Shown: positions 17,231 to 25,633 of the stretch, piece by piece
How positions within the stretch are numbered: position 1 is the first letter of the stretch
Layout: the number at the start of each line of letters is the position of its first letter
Notes under the pieces: generated by a model
Databases searched by the model: none
Seen by the model: the letters and a program-made list of their open reading frames with translations, nothing else
What the model was told of the DNA's origin: nothing
Source: Avibacterium volantium
GTDB taxonomy: Bacteria > Pseudomonadota > Gammaproteobacteria > Enterobacterales > Pasteurellaceae
Length of the DNA: 64,000 bases
Assembly: GCF_900635775.1 (NCBI RefSeq)
Contig: NZ_LR134167.1
Span: 1,273,001-1,337,000, forward strand
Direction of reading: 5' to 3'
Program-made: the position numbers and the translations under genes

Positions 17231-17290
17231 AAAAATCACCGCACTTTTAAGCGTTTTGGCGTTTTTAATCAGTGCGGTGATTTTTTCCCG
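17231..17290 (-). terminator. spaced uptake-signal inverted pair, hxlR side
   Basis: ATCACCGCACT and AGTGCGGTGAT with flanking A and T runs pair across a 20-25 base loop just after the HxlR gene stop on the minus strand; probable terminator for that gene. Confidence 0.6.
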
Positions 17291-17293
17291 ATT

Positions 17294-17629
17294 TTATTTC
17301 TCTTGATATTTTTGACGATAATGCTCACCCCACACCGCCATTGCTGTCAGCACGCTTTTTAGGCTTTTGCCGTCTTCTGTCAGTGTATATTCCACTCTTG
17401 GTGGCACTTCTGCATAGACTTTCCGCGTTAATAATCCTTGCGTTTCCATTGCTCTTAAATTCGCTGTTAGCACTTTTTGCGAAATGCCATTTAAGGTTTT
17501 TTTCAATTCCCCAAAACGCTTTGTGCCAGATAATAGTTCACGAATAATTAACACACGCCAGCGTTCACTCATCATCATTAAGGTAATTTCTACTTCACAA
17601 TCAGGTAATTTTTTCTCTTTTTCTTTCAT
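17294..17629 (-). CDS. HxlR family transcriptional regulator
   Basis: A 111-residue winged-helix protein of the HxlR/MarR-like family (PF01638), with the typical CEVEITLMMMSERWRVLIIRELLSGTKRFGELKKTLNGISQKVLTANLRAME core (shown here by its parts: CEVEIT, RWRVLIIREL, RFGEL, ISQKVL). Such regulators often sense reactive electrophiles or oxidants through the N-terminal Cys and control a divergent oxidoreductase. That layout is kept here, since the broken NmrA-like gene starts 146 bases away on the other strand. A short dyad GGTAACTACC at 17665-17674 between them is a possible operator. Confidence 0.9.
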   Translation of the reverse strand: MKEKEKKLPDCEVEITLMMMSERWRVLIIRELLSGTKRFGELKKTLNGISQKVLTANLRAMETQGLLTRKVYAEVPPRVEYTLTEDGKSLKSVLTAMAVWGEHYRQKYQEK

Positions 17630-18108
17630 AATTTTTCCTTATTTTTCAATATGAGTTTCTTTAAGGTAACTACCGCACTTTTTGGTGCTTACTTTCTTTT
17701 TGTTTGCTAGGGGGATATTATCACGCTCAACAAAAACGAGATACAACAATTTTTATCATTAAACAGGAGAAAAAAATGAAAGTCGCAGTAATTGGTGCAA
17801 ATGGAAAAGCAGGGCGTTTGATCGTAGCTGAAGCAGTAGCGCGTGGTTTAGAGGTTACCGCAGTGGTACGCGGTGAAAATCACAGCACGGCACAACAAGT
17901 GCTTAAAAAAGATTTGTTTGATTTAACCAAAGCAGATCTTGCAGGCTTTAATGTGGTAATTGATGCTTTTGCTGCGTGGACGCCAGAAACTTTACCACAA
18001 CATAGCACATCGCTTGCCCATTTATGTGATATTTTGGCGGGAACAAAGGTGCGTTTGCTTGTTGTAGGCGGAGTGATCTGCCCCCAAAAAGTTAGACTAT
18101 ATTCTAAT

Positions 18109-18903
18109 TTAATTCAAGGACTGAGTTCTGTATTCCACAGGGCTTAGTCCTTTGAGCTTCACTTGAATACGCTCATTGTTGTAGTAATGAATGTACTCGT
18201 GAATCACTTTTTCAAGCTGTTCAAAGGTTTCAAACCGCTTGCCAAAGTAACATTCCGTCTTCAATCGCCCGAAAAAGCTTTCCATCGCACCATTATCAAG
18301 GCAATTGCCTTTTCTCGACATACTTTGCTTAATACCGTATTTTTTCAATATCTCCCGATAACTCATCATTTGATACTGCCATCCTTGGTCGGAATGCAGT
18401 ATCGGTTTTTCCCCCGCTAATCGGTTCACCGCCTGGGTCAACATTCTGGTTATCTGCTCAAAATTCGGACTTCTCGCCACATTATAAGCAATAATTTCGT
18501 TATTAAACAAGTCTTTAATCGGCGATAAATACACTTTGCCTTCCGCACATTTGAACTCGGTGATATCCGTTACCCACTTCTCATTCGGCATCGTTGCCGT
18601 AAAATCCCGTTGCAACAGATTATCGGCAATTTGTCCCACTTTGCCTTGGTAAGAACGATATTTTTTCTGCTTACTTTTTCCTTTTAACCCCAAACGTTGC
18701 ATTATCGCTTGCACCCTTTTGTGGTTGATAATCAAGTATTTCCTTAATTCCAAGGTAATTCGACGATAACCATAATTTTCGTCATTTTTGCGATAAATTT
18801 CCTCTATTTTCTGTGAAATCGCTACATTTTTATCCGACTTTGGCTTGAGATGATAAAAGAACGAACTGCGTGCCAATCCGATTAGCCTGAGTAACAATTC
18901 CAA
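18109..18903 (-). CDS. IS3-family transposase orfB (DDE integrase domain)
   Basis: Catalytic part of the transposase, about 264 residues as drawn from a TTG at 18903. The DDE triad is visible as [17 protein letters not shown] and [11 protein letters not shown], with the YYNNERIQ end motif. In IS3 elements this domain is made as an orfA-orfB fusion by -1 frameshifting. The frame is open upstream of 18903 through the end of orfA, with A-rich tracts near 18945-18965 where slippage could occur. An N-terminal HTH_21-like segment ([10 protein letters not shown]) precedes the rve domain. Confidence 0.93.
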   Translation of the reverse strand: MELLLRLIGLARSSFFYHLKPKSDKNVAISQKIEEIYRKNDENYGYRRITLELRKYLIINHKRVQAIMQRLGLKGKSKQKKYRSYQGKVGQIADNLLQRDFTATMPNEKWVTDITEFKCAEGKVYLSPIKDLFNNEIIAYNVARSPNFEQITRMLTQAVNRLAGEKPILHSDQGWQYQMMSYREILKKYGIKQSMSRKGNCLDNGAMESFFGRLKTECYFGKRFETFEQLEKVIHEYIHYYNNERIQVKLKGLSPVEYRTQSLN

Positions 18904-18926
18904 CGGGAAACGCGAGCGTAAGGCAT

Positions 18927-19436
18927 TTACGATGACGGCTTTTTCTGCATTTTTTGTTGGTTGAGTTCCTGCAACTTTTTTAGCATTGTATTCTCCGCTT
19001 CTAATTCCAAAATTCGGTAACGCAAGCGTTCTTCTTCTGTTTTGGGCGTTGGTGGCATTTTAGGTGAGTTGAGTTTCATACTTGGACGACCTTTAGGTTT
19101 GAGTAATAACCCATCTATACCTTGTTTTTCAAAGCGTTGCAACCATTGACTAATTATCCCTGAACTGGGGATATCAAAGCGAAAGCAGGCGGCTTCAGCG
19201 GAGCACTGGCCTTTTTTGATAGCTTGAATAACCTTTAATTTAAACTCAACAGAATAATATCGTTTTTTACCTAACACAGCTAATCCATTGATTCCATTAT
19301 GATTAAATTTCGCAATCCAACGTGCTAACGTGCTTTGGGGAAGCTGAAAATACTGGCGAGTAAGCGAACGGTTTTTTCCATTTTGATGATAAAAGTCGAG
19401 CACTTGTTGTTTGAAACGTTGAGTATATTTAGTCAT
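18927..19436 (-). CDS. IS3-family transposase orfA (helix-turn-helix)
   Basis: A 169-residue DNA-binding protein with two helix-turn-helix segments: the first about residues 15-55 ([17 protein letters not shown]), the second about 70-115 ([20 protein letters not shown]). A basic RPSMKLN linker and a C-terminal leucine-zipper-like helix ([20 protein letters not shown]) follow. The two-HTH layout is that of IS150-type InsJ proteins. It ends at 18927, with orfB continuing in the -1 frame. Confidence 0.92.
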   Translation of the reverse strand: MTKYTQRFKQQVLDFYHQNGKNRSLTRQYFQLPQSTLARWIAKFNHNGINGLAVLGKKRYYSVEFKLKVIQAIKKGQCSAEAACFRFDIPSSGIISQWLQRFEKQGIDGLLLKPKGRPSMKLNSPKMPPTPKTEEERLRYRILELEAENTMLKKLQELNQQKMQKKPSS

Positions 19437-19856
19437 AAAAAATCTGCACCTTAATCAATTGGTTGTTTAGTCCAACTTTTGGGGTGCAGATCAGAGCAGG
19501 TAGCCTTTATACTGATGCTAGCCTAGCCGTACAACTTGTTGATACGCCAGATTTCCCAGCAGAATATAAACCTTTAGCTCAAGCAATGGCACAGGCATTG
19601 GCAGAATTGCGTAAGCGTGATGATGTGCAATGGACTTATCTTAGCCCTGCAGCGGTGTTCGATCCTGAAGGGGCAAAAACAGGCGCATACCGATTGGCTG
19701 GAGAAGTGTTCAGTGTAAATGAAAAAGGCGAAAGCTATGTGAGCTATGCCGATTATGCCATTGCGATGATTGATGAAGCATTGAATGGCAAACACATTCG
19801 CGAACGCATTTCGGTGTTATCGTAAGTTTCTGAAAACGTAGAGCCCTTAAAAAAAC

Positions 19857-19905
19857 AAAGTGCGGTAGAAAATTTTGGAATTTTTCACCGCACTTATTTT
19901 TTACA
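19857..19905 (+). terminator. uptake-signal pair terminator after the split gene
   Basis: AAGTGCGGT (19858-19866) and ACCGCACTT (19887-19895) pair with additional AAAATT/AATTTTT bases inside; T-rich tail. It ends the plus-strand oxidoreductase gene. Confidence 0.78.
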
Positions 19906-19924
19906 ATTTTTGTATAAACTGAGC

Positions 19925-19958
19925 CTAAAAAATCCCCACATATCAGTGAGGATTTTTA
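19925..19958 (-). terminator. norB terminator
   Basis: On the minus strand AAAAATCCTCAC and GTGGGGATTTTTT pair (one mismatch) around a short loop and end in a U run, 15 bases after the norB stop. Confidence 0.75.
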
Positions 19959-19971
19959 TTTGATATATGGA

Positions 19972-22206
19972 TTATTTCTGTCTTGCAAAAACCATTTTCA
20001 CCATTTGCCAGAAGAAAGCAAGGGCGCCTAAGCCGAAAATCACATCGCCTAGGATACGCACCCAGCGTAGGGTAACGAAAAGATCTTGCTGCATAAATTC
20101 TTCACCGCGTGCATACCATAAACCGTGTACCATATTGGCGTGGGCTTGGATTACGCCAATTGGTAAAAGGCTTGAAATAATCATCACGACTAAGCCGATA
20201 TTTAAACTCCAGAAACCAAATTTCATCAGTTTGTCGTCAAATTGAATGCTTGGACGTAAGTAACGCACGATGAGAAACACAAAGCCAAGAGCAAGGAAGC
20301 CATAAACCCCAAATAACGCAGCGTGTGCGTGTACTGCCGTTGTGTTTAGCCCTTGGACATAGTAAAGCGAGATAGGTGGATTGATTAAGAAACCAAATAC
20401 GCCAGCACCTAACATATTCCAAAACGCCACGGCGACAAAGCAGTAAATTGGCCATTTTAAGCGTTCCATCCAAGGTGCTTTTTGTTGCATTGACCAATGC
20501 TCCCAAGCTTCATACCCGAGTAACACGAGTGGTACAACTTCTAACGCAGAGAACGATGCACCAACAGCGATAATCGGCGTGGTTGCTCCTGCAAAATACA
20601 GATGGTGGAATGTGCCAGGAATACCGCCAATTAAGAAGATTGATGCTGACGCAATAGTGGAAACGGTTGCAGTACGGCGTGAAACCAAGCCTAAGCTCAC
20701 AAAAATAAAGGAAAGTGCCGCCACGGAGAATACTTCAAAGAAACCTTCAACCCAAAGGTGTACCACCCACCAACGCCAATATTCCATCACAGATAAATGA
20801 GTGTGTTCGCCATAGAATAAGGCCGGGCCATAGAATAAACCAATGGCGATAACAGAAGCAAAGAACAAGGCAAGTAGGTTTTTATCACCAGGTTGTTTGA
20901 AGGCATTGATAGTGCCGCGTAGCATTAGGACTAGCCAGAATAAAATACCTGCATATTTTACTGCCTGCCAGAAGCGTCCGAGATCGATAAATTCATAGCC
21001 TTGATGACCGAACATAAAGCTCAGTTCTTTTGGAATTTGGTGCGCAATCGCCAAATAGCTACCAGTAAATGATCCCACAACTAAGACAACTAACGCCCAA
21101 AATAGAATATCGACACCGAGTTTTTGATATTTTGGATCTTTGCCACCATTGATAATCGGCGCAAGGAATAAGCCACCAGCTAAGAATGCCATTGCGATCC
21201 AGAATAATGCACTTTGAACGTGCCAAGTGCGAATTAAGGAATAAGGTAAATATTCAGAAAGTGGAATACCGTAGAAATCTTGTCCTTCTACCGTGTAATG
21301 GGCCACGATTGTACCAAAGGTAACTTGTGCAATGAATAATGCGACCACGGTGAATAGATATTTACCCAAGGCTTTTTGTGAAGGGGTAAGCTGAATTTTA
21401 GTGAGCGGATCAACCACATCTGGTGTTGGATCTTTTTCATCTTCTTTTTTCTTGAATGCCCACACCCAAACCATCATTCCAATCCCTAGGATCAAGAAAA
21501 CGATACTGGCAATCGACCACATAATATTTTCTGCCGTTGGTACATTATTAATGAGTGGTTCGTGCGGCCAGTTATTGGTGTAAGTGGCATCTGTATTTGG
21601 ACGATTAGCCGAAGCAGTCCAAGCTGTCCAGAAGAAAAACTTGGTTAAATCTTGACGATCCGATAATGCCGGCAGAGTGTTATCTTTCATCGCAAAATGA
21701 TCGCGAGTGAGTTTAAATTGCGGATCATCACCGTATAAGGAAATATAATATTGTGCTGTTTTTTCAATAGCTTGTTGACGAGTATCAGATAATTGCACCG
21801 CACCATTTTCAACTTTGCTACCACGATATTCGCGGGTTAAGCGAGATTGTAACACAGCCTTTTGATCATCATCTAAAGCATCAAAATTTTTACCAAATTC
21901 TTTTTGTGCGGTAATGTCTAACCAATTGGTGAGTTCTCGGTGTAACCAGTCTGCCGTCCAATCGGGGGCTTGGTAAGCGCCGTGTCCCCAAATTGAACCA
22001 AGTTGCATTCCCCCCGTTGTTTGCCACGCCGTTTGGCCTTGCAAAATATCTTGTTTAGTTATCAAGGTTTCGCCATTGGCATTGACATATTTTTCTGGAA
22101 TGGGTGGTGCTTCACGATAAATATCCACTCCAAAATAACCGAGAATAGAAAATGCACCGATAAGCACCACAATTAGGGTGTACCAGAGCTTTTTGTATTG
22201 CCCCAT
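19972..22206 (-). CDS. norB: quinol-dependent nitric oxide reductase (qNor)
   Basis: A single-subunit enzyme of 744 residues in the inner membrane that reduces NO to N2O with electrons from quinol. The N-terminal part carries the qNor extension (GQTAWQTTGGMQLGSIWGHGAYQAPDWTADWLHRE, visible as IWGHG and PDWTADWLHRE). The heme-copper-oxidase-like core has about 12 more helices, with LIRTWHVQ and the HLWVEGFFEVF motif holding the non-heme iron His/Glu ligands. The late VHAHAALFGVYG segment supplies heme ligands. The ATG at 22206 follows GGAG; the frame is open to 22239. It stands alone without norC or a neighbouring NO regulator, and its likely role is NO detoxification. Confidence 0.95.
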   Translation of the reverse strand: MGQYKKLWYTLIVVLIGAFSILGYFGVDIYREAPPIPEKYVNANGETLITKQDILQGQTAWQTTGGMQLGSIWGHGAYQAPDWTADWLHRELTNWLDITAQKEFGKNFDALDDDQKAVLQSRLTREYRGSKVENGAVQLSDTRQQAIEKTAQYYISLYGDDPQFKLTRDHFAMKDNTLPALSDRQDLTKFFFWTAWTASANRPNTDATYTNNWPHEPLINNVPTAENIMWSIASIVFLILGIGMMVWVWAFKKKEDEKDPTPDVVDPLTKIQLTPSQKALGKYLFTVVALFIAQVTFGTIVAHYTVEGQDFYGIPLSEYLPYSLIRTWHVQSALFWIAMAFLAGGLFLAPIINGGKDPKYQKLGVDILFWALVVLVVGSFTGSYLAIAHQIPKELSFMFGHQGYEFIDLGRFWQAVKYAGILFWLVLMLRGTINAFKQPGDKNLLALFFASVIAIGLFYGPALFYGEHTHLSVMEYWRWWVVHLWVEGFFEVFSVAALSFIFVSLGLVSRRTATVSTIASASIFLIGGIPGTFHHLYFAGATTPIIAVGASFSALEVVPLVLLGYEAWEHWSMQQKAPWMERLKWPIYCFVAVAFWNMLGAGVFGFLINPPISLYYVQGLNTTAVHAHAALFGVYGFLALGFVFLIVRYLRPSIQFDDKLMKFGFWSLNIGLVVMIISSLLPIGVIQAHANMVHGLWYARGEEFMQQDLFVTLRWVRILGDVIFGLGALAFFWQMVKMVFARQK

Positions 22207-22541
22207 AATAGATCTCCATAGTTTAAGTAAATAGAGCATTTGCAGCTCAGAAAAAATGCTGTCGAATGATATCCATATGACAGTACGAATTAATACCTTA
22301 CTAATTTTATCAAGTATTTTTTACTATGCAGAGTAAAATGGCATTTCTTTGTCTTAGATCAAATTTTGTCAGAAGTTTCTTCCTTTTTAAGAAGTAAGAA
22401 TAACGGGAAATAAGGTGCGGTTAAAAATCCTAATAAATTTCAAAAATATTTATCGCTTGTTATAAGGAGATAATGCTAAAATCGCCAGCGTAGCAATAGC
22501 AAAGACTATTGTTTGATTTATTATTTACAAAGGAAATTTTT
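22207..22541. promoter_or_regulatory. intergenic region upstream of norB and the 73-residue ORF
   Basis: 335 bases between two divergent genes. The stretch TTGTCTTAGATCAA (22349-22362) has one perfect FNR half site (ATCAA) and one poor half, centred about 150 bases upstream of norB. AGTAAGGTATTAATTCGTACT-type partial symmetry near 22285-22305 could be an NO-responsive operator but is weak. No clear NsrR or NorR site was recognised. The rest is AT-rich with a single degenerate uptake signal. Confidence 0.3.
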
Positions 22542-22763
22542 ATGAGTAATTTAACTATTACCTTTACAACTACGCGTATTTTTGCTCACGATTTAGTGTC
22601 AGAGTTGCTAAATATCGGTGCGTTGTCTGCTGAAGAAACTAAGCAAAAAGGCGAAGATGTGGCAGAAGTAGTTGCCGTTTTCGGCGAAAACGTAGAAGCC
22701 CCTGATGTGATTGCGGCTTTAGCTGAATCAGGCATCACCAACATTCCTTATGTGGTGAGCTAA
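22542..22763 (+). CDS. small conserved-looking protein of unknown function, 73 aa
   Basis: A 73-residue acidic protein, MSNLTITFTTTRIFAHDLVSE..., without signal peptide, cysteines or membrane segment. The alternating hydrophobic pattern (beta strand, helix, then EDVAEVVAVFGENVEAPDVIAALAESGI) suggests a small alpha/beta fold. The ATG at 22542 has AAGGAA 9 bases upstream and is preferred to the frame-open start at 22509. A strong terminator follows at once, which supports it being a real gene. It is divergent from norB. I do not recognise the family. Confidence 0.7.
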   Translation: MSNLTITFTTTRIFAHDLVSELLNIGALSAEETKQKGEDVAEVVAVFGENVEAPDVIAALAESGITNIPYVVS

Positions 22764-22767
22764 GAAT

Positions 22768-22799
22768 AAAACCTGCTTGTGAGAATAAGCAGGTTTTTT
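22768..22799 (+). terminator. terminator of the 73-residue ORF
   Basis: Perfect stem AAAACCTGCTT (22768-22778) / AAGCAGGTTTT (22787-22797), 8-base loop, ending in a T run. Confidence 0.9.
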
Positions 22800-22818
22800 A
22801 TGCTCACTATAAATATTT

Positions 22819-23222
22819 GGGGCTGTCCTAGATAACTAGACTAAACTCCCTTTAACTAGTTGTTTTAAAATGGGAATTTGAGTTTTTATGTCACTGTAAT
22901 TAAAACGCCATTCGCATTCCTTTAAATAAAGCTCAAAATGGGTTTTAGGAATGCCATTAAATTTGCGTAAATGGCGTTTTGCTTGGCTCCAAAAATTCTC
23001 AATTCCATTAATGTGGTTATGATTTTCAGCAAAATGTGTGCTGTGGTTGATATGGCTAAATTCACTCACATCAAGCAAATCATAACTACGATAAGTATCG
23101 GTATAAACAATACTATCAGGCTTTACTTGCTCGCGAATGATTGGCAACAATGTTGCAGATTGGGTATTTGGCACCGCGACGGTGTAAACCCTACCATTGC
23201 GTTTTAAAAGCCCATTCGAGAT
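22819..23222 (-). mobile_element. IS1016-like (IS1595 family) remnant, transposase 3' part
   Basis: Starts at the outer end with GGGGCTGTCCTAGATAAC, an IS1016-type inverted end, and contains the last ~128 codons of an IS1016-like transposase (GLLKRNGRVYTVAVPN, YTDTYRSYD, HNHINGIENFWSQAKRHLRKFNG). The opposite end of the element, including the first catalytic Asp region, is missing; the boundary near 23222 is where similarity to the transposase stops. It cannot move on its own. Confidence 0.85.
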
Positions 23223-23477
23223 AAAGGCTTTAGGGTAAATTTCTTCTGATTTGAAAGAACGTAAATCCACCCCAGTATCAACGTGAATCGCTCTTGCAAG
23301 TTTAACAAAATCACTTGTTGCCGTGCGATAGGTGTCTTGCCAATTGACTTCTATTGGCGAGTTTTCGGCTAAATTTTTTAATTTTTCCACTGCACTTTGG
23401 CGATCAAGGGAAAAGAGCAAAGGGCTATGTAAGGCAAGGGCAACGGCCATTGCAATCGGTGTAAATCTGATATTCAT
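22836..23477 (-). pseudogene. chimeric ORF: secreted-protein N-terminus fused to truncated IS1016 transposase
   Basis: One open frame of 213 codons joins two unrelated parts. Residues 1-24 look like a signal peptide (MNIRFTPIAMAVALALHSP, cut near LFSLD). Residues 25-85 (RQSAVEKLKNLAENSPIEVN and following) are a soluble segment I cannot assign. From about residue 88 (GLLKRNG) it is IS1016-type transposase to the end, keeping the second Asp (YTDTYRSYD) and the Glu/Asn motif (GIENFW) but lacking the first Asp. The most likely story is an IS insertion into a gene for an exported protein, followed by a deletion that fused the frames. Whether the fusion is expressed is unknown. Confidence 0.75.
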
Positions 23478-23585
23478 AATAGGATAAAAAGGTGAGATAA
23501 ATTTTGCTAATTCTATATTTTTGAAAAGCAGTTTTAATAAAAATAATAATGCTTTTTAGGTGTAATGCTTGTGATATGGATAAAA

Positions 23586-23612
23586 AAGCCGATCTGACGA
23601 TCGGCTTAAGTG
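23586..23612 (-). terminator. tyrosine permease gene terminator
   Basis: Perfect stem AAGCCGATC / GATCGGCTT (23586-23594, 23599-23607), loop of 4, followed on the minus strand by TTTTATCC. Confidence 0.85.
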
Positions 23613-23635
23613 AAATTTTCTGTTAAATTAATCTA

Positions 23636-24847
23636 TTAACCAATTACTTGTGGTAAATAACCTGCTTGGATTAAGAACGGTACATTCATAATTAATAAAC
23701 CTAATAACAGCGCAAGAATTAAGCCTAAACCACCGCCCATTACGCGATATGGTAAATCTGGATAACGTTTTCTTGCGCGCCACGCCAAGCCCACAGGCAA
23801 TACTAAGCCGTAGAAGGTGAACATTTGTCCTGCATAGCCAAGGGCGGCGATAAAGCCGTCTGGGTAGAATAGCGCAAATGCCAACGGTGGAATAAAGGTT
23901 AATAAACCTAGCTGAATACGGTGCGCTTTAATGTTTACACGTTTTAATAAATCGTCTAAGCAGTCAAACAGCGATAATGCCACACCAAGGAATGAGGTTA
24001 CCAATGCGAGGGTCGAGAATGTTCTCACCGCACCACTGATTAATGAGCTACCTGTGGCTTGGAATGTCGCATTGATTAAGCCGTTCAAGGTTGGATCATT
24101 ATTTACAATTCGCACGAATTCCGATTGCGGGAACACGCCGTGGGTTGCCATTTGCCATAAAATATAGGCCACTAATGGAATCGCCGTACCGCCGATAATA
24201 GCAATGCGTAAACGTTTAATATCGCCATCTAAGTATTTGTTAATACTAGGAATAATAACGTGGAAGCCAAATGACGTGAAGAACACAGGGCTTGCCGATA
24301 CAATCAAGAAATCTTTCAATGGCATTGCAAGCAAGTTATCGCTTGTTACCAATGGCAACATCATTGCCAACACCAACACAAACGCCACCAGTTTAATCAC
24401 GAATAATAAACGGGTGAGTGCGTCCACCGCACCAGTGCTGATGACGATAAATACGCCTAGCACTACAGTGAATAGCACGATAGAAATTGATGTGGCATTA
24501 TCCCCTAAAAATGGCAATAATCCCGCTAATAACGAACCGCCACCTGTTACATAGGCGGAAAGAATGGCGTACATAAAAATCACTAGCGAAAGGGTCGCTA
24601 ACACACGCCCTGTAATACCGAAGTATTGTTCAGCGAGTGTCGCAATTCCTGCGTCTTTGCGTTCTGCTTTTTGATACACTTCAACAAAGAGTAACGCACT
24701 GTAAGAAAGCAAAATCCACAGGATAAAGAGTAACGCAAGGGTATAGCCAAAGCCCATTTCTGCCGAAGTGAGCGGCATCGCCAACATCCCCGCCCCAATT
24801 GTCGTCCCCGCAACAAGCAAGGCACTTCCAAATGTCTTGTTTTTCAT
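23636..24847 (-). CDS. tyrP: aromatic amino acid permease (TyrP-like)
   Basis: A 403-residue inner-membrane symporter of the hydroxy/aromatic amino acid permease family (TyrP, Mtr, TnaB), with about 11 helices. The first helix carries the family motif VAGTTIGAGMLAMPL and the middle has SFGFHVIIPSI. TyrP imports tyrosine with protons; the closely similar Mtr/TnaB take tryptophan, and sequence reading alone slightly favours TyrP. ATG at 24847 follows AGGAAA. A hairpin made of paired uptake signals lies 21 bases upstream, inside the likely leader or as the end of another unit. Confidence 0.88.
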   Translation of the reverse strand: MKNKTFGSALLVAGTTIGAGMLAMPLTSAEMGFGYTLALLFILWILLSYSALLFVEVYQKAERKDAGIATLAEQYFGITGRVLATLSLVIFMYAILSAYVTGGGSLLAGLLPFLGDNATSISIVLFTVVLGVFIVISTGAVDALTRLLFVIKLVAFVLVLAMMLPLVTSDNLLAMPLKDFLIVSASPVFFTSFGFHVIIPSINKYLDGDIKRLRIAIIGGTAIPLVAYILWQMATHGVFPQSEFVRIVNNDPTLNGLINATFQATGSSLISGAVRTFSTLALVTSFLGVALSLFDCLDDLLKRVNIKAHRIQLGLLTFIPPLAFALFYPDGFIAALGYAGQMFTFYGLVLPVGLAWRARKRYPDLPYRVMGGGLGLILALLLGLLIMNVPFLIQAGYLPQVIG

Positions 24848-24867
24848 AATATTTTCCTAGTTAAACT

Positions 24868-24897
24868 AAAAGTGCGGTAGATTTTACCGCACTTTTT
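24868..24897. terminator. uptake-signal hairpin upstream of tyrP
   Basis: AAAAGTGCGGT (24868-24878) pairs with ACCGCACTTTT (24886-24896) around a 7-base loop. It lies before the tyrP start on the minus strand, so it may be an attenuator-like stem or a barrier between the repeat region and tyrP. Confidence 0.55.
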
Positions 24898-24982
24898 AGA
24901 AAATGTAATCATTTTTTTACAGGGTGTTTTTATTTCTTTACAAATTGGGATTGATGGTTGTTTTTTGCGTTAAATGACTTTT

Positions 24983-25633
24983 TTCTTTGGGATTGATAAC
25001 GGATTTCGCTCGTTGAGCGACCTACTTTCTTTTGCTTGCTCAAAAGAAAGTAGGCAAAGAAAAAAGCCCCCGACTAAATTGCTTATCTTCATTTTTAGCA
25101 AATTTTCTTCACGAAAAGTAAGCCCATACTCGCTACGCTGCGTTCAGGCGTTACTTTTCTAAAAATTTGTTAAAAATGAAGGCAATTTACACGGGAGATG
25201 ATAATACGCTTTCAATAGGTTGCACCTACCAATCCCCCTCTTTAGCAAAGAGGGGGTAGGGGAGATTTGTTCTGGAAGACATTTCACCACCTACGAGCCG
25301 TAGGTGGTTAGATAACACAGCCACACCGTGGCTGGGGCGAGAAAATTTTCTTTGTACTTTCTAACTTCTAATAAATTCAAAGAATTTCCACCGCACTTTA
25401 AATTTGCCCTAACTGAATTTCCCCGTCCAAACCGCCCGAATGGAGATAAAATTTTTAGAAAAATCACGCCGAGCGAGAGCGTAGCGAACATCAGGCTGAT
25501 TTTTCGTTAAGAAAATTTTATTGGAATGAGGAAAAAGCGGTTTGATCGGGGTTCCCTTTTCTTTGCTTCCTTTTGGGAACGCAAAAGAAAGGAAGTCGCC
25601 AACGGCGAAACCCGTTATCAATCCCAAAGAAAA
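24983..25633. repeat. composite structured repeat, locus 1 (arms A1 and B1)
   Basis: This fills most of the 945-base gap between tyrP and ribH. Arm A1 (24983-25199, plus) starts TTCTTTGGGATTGATAACGG. It holds a perfect 14 bp hairpin (25021-25034 with 25041-25054), then a long hairpin with outer stem TAAATTGC/GCAATTTA (25075-25082, 25182-25189). Arm B1 (25421-25633) is a diverged copy in inverse orientation, ending with the same CTTTGGGATTGATAACGG on the minus strand; its long-hairpin outer stem is CAAACCGC/GCGGTTTG. The arms enclose three short perfect hairpins. The second locus is at 29825-30418. ORFs in it are not conserved as proteins. Confidence 0.85.
25234..25334. repeat. cluster of three perfect hairpins with 3-base loops
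   Basis: Between the two arms of locus 1: CCCCCTCTTT/AAAGAGGGGG (25234-25256, loop AGC), ACCACCTACG/CGTAGGTGGT (25286-25308, loop AGC) and CAGCCAC/GTGGCTG (25318-25334, loop ACC). They are absent from locus 2, so this segment is an insertion or a separate small palindromic family. Confidence 0.75.

Larger units (their letters stand above)
18074..19493 (-). mobile_element. IS3-family (IS150-group-like) insertion sequence, 1420 bp
   Basis: The element has imperfect inverted ends that begin TGATCTGC (left end TGATCTGCCCCCAAAAAG, right end read inward TGATCTGCACCCCAAAAG) and is flanked by a GAG direct repeat (18071-18073 and 19494-19496), the 3 bp target duplication typical of IS3 elements. It holds two minus-strand reading frames in the usual orfA/orfB arrangement. 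Both ends and both frames appear intact, so it may still be mobile. Its two-part HTH orfA suggests the IS150 group. Confidence 0.95.
17776..19825 (+). pseudogene. NAD(P)-binding NmrA/YwnB-like oxidoreductase, split by an IS element
   Basis: The 5' part (17776-18073) encodes a Rossmann protein starting MKVAVIGANGKAGR, with the dinucleotide-binding GxxGxxG motif, up to LLVVGG. The 3' part (19497-19825) resumes with AGSLYTDAS and ends KHIRERISVLS. Removing the IS and one copy of the 3 bp target duplication joins them in frame as VVGGAGSLY and gives a 208-residue protein, the normal length for this family. No other damage is visible, so the insertion looks recent. The start at 17776 follows AGGAGA. 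The product would have been an NAD(P)H-dependent reductase, probably controlled by the divergent HxlR regulator. Confidence 0.93.

Noticed and set aside
24974..25162. 62-codon ORF in repeat arm A1
   Set aside because: It lies across two hairpins, has no ribosome site, and the other copy (A2) does not keep the frame start. The stem structure explains the conserved bases.
25234..25334. Short CRISPR-like array
   Set aside because: The three palindromes differ in sequence and spacing, with no repeated unit and no cas genes.
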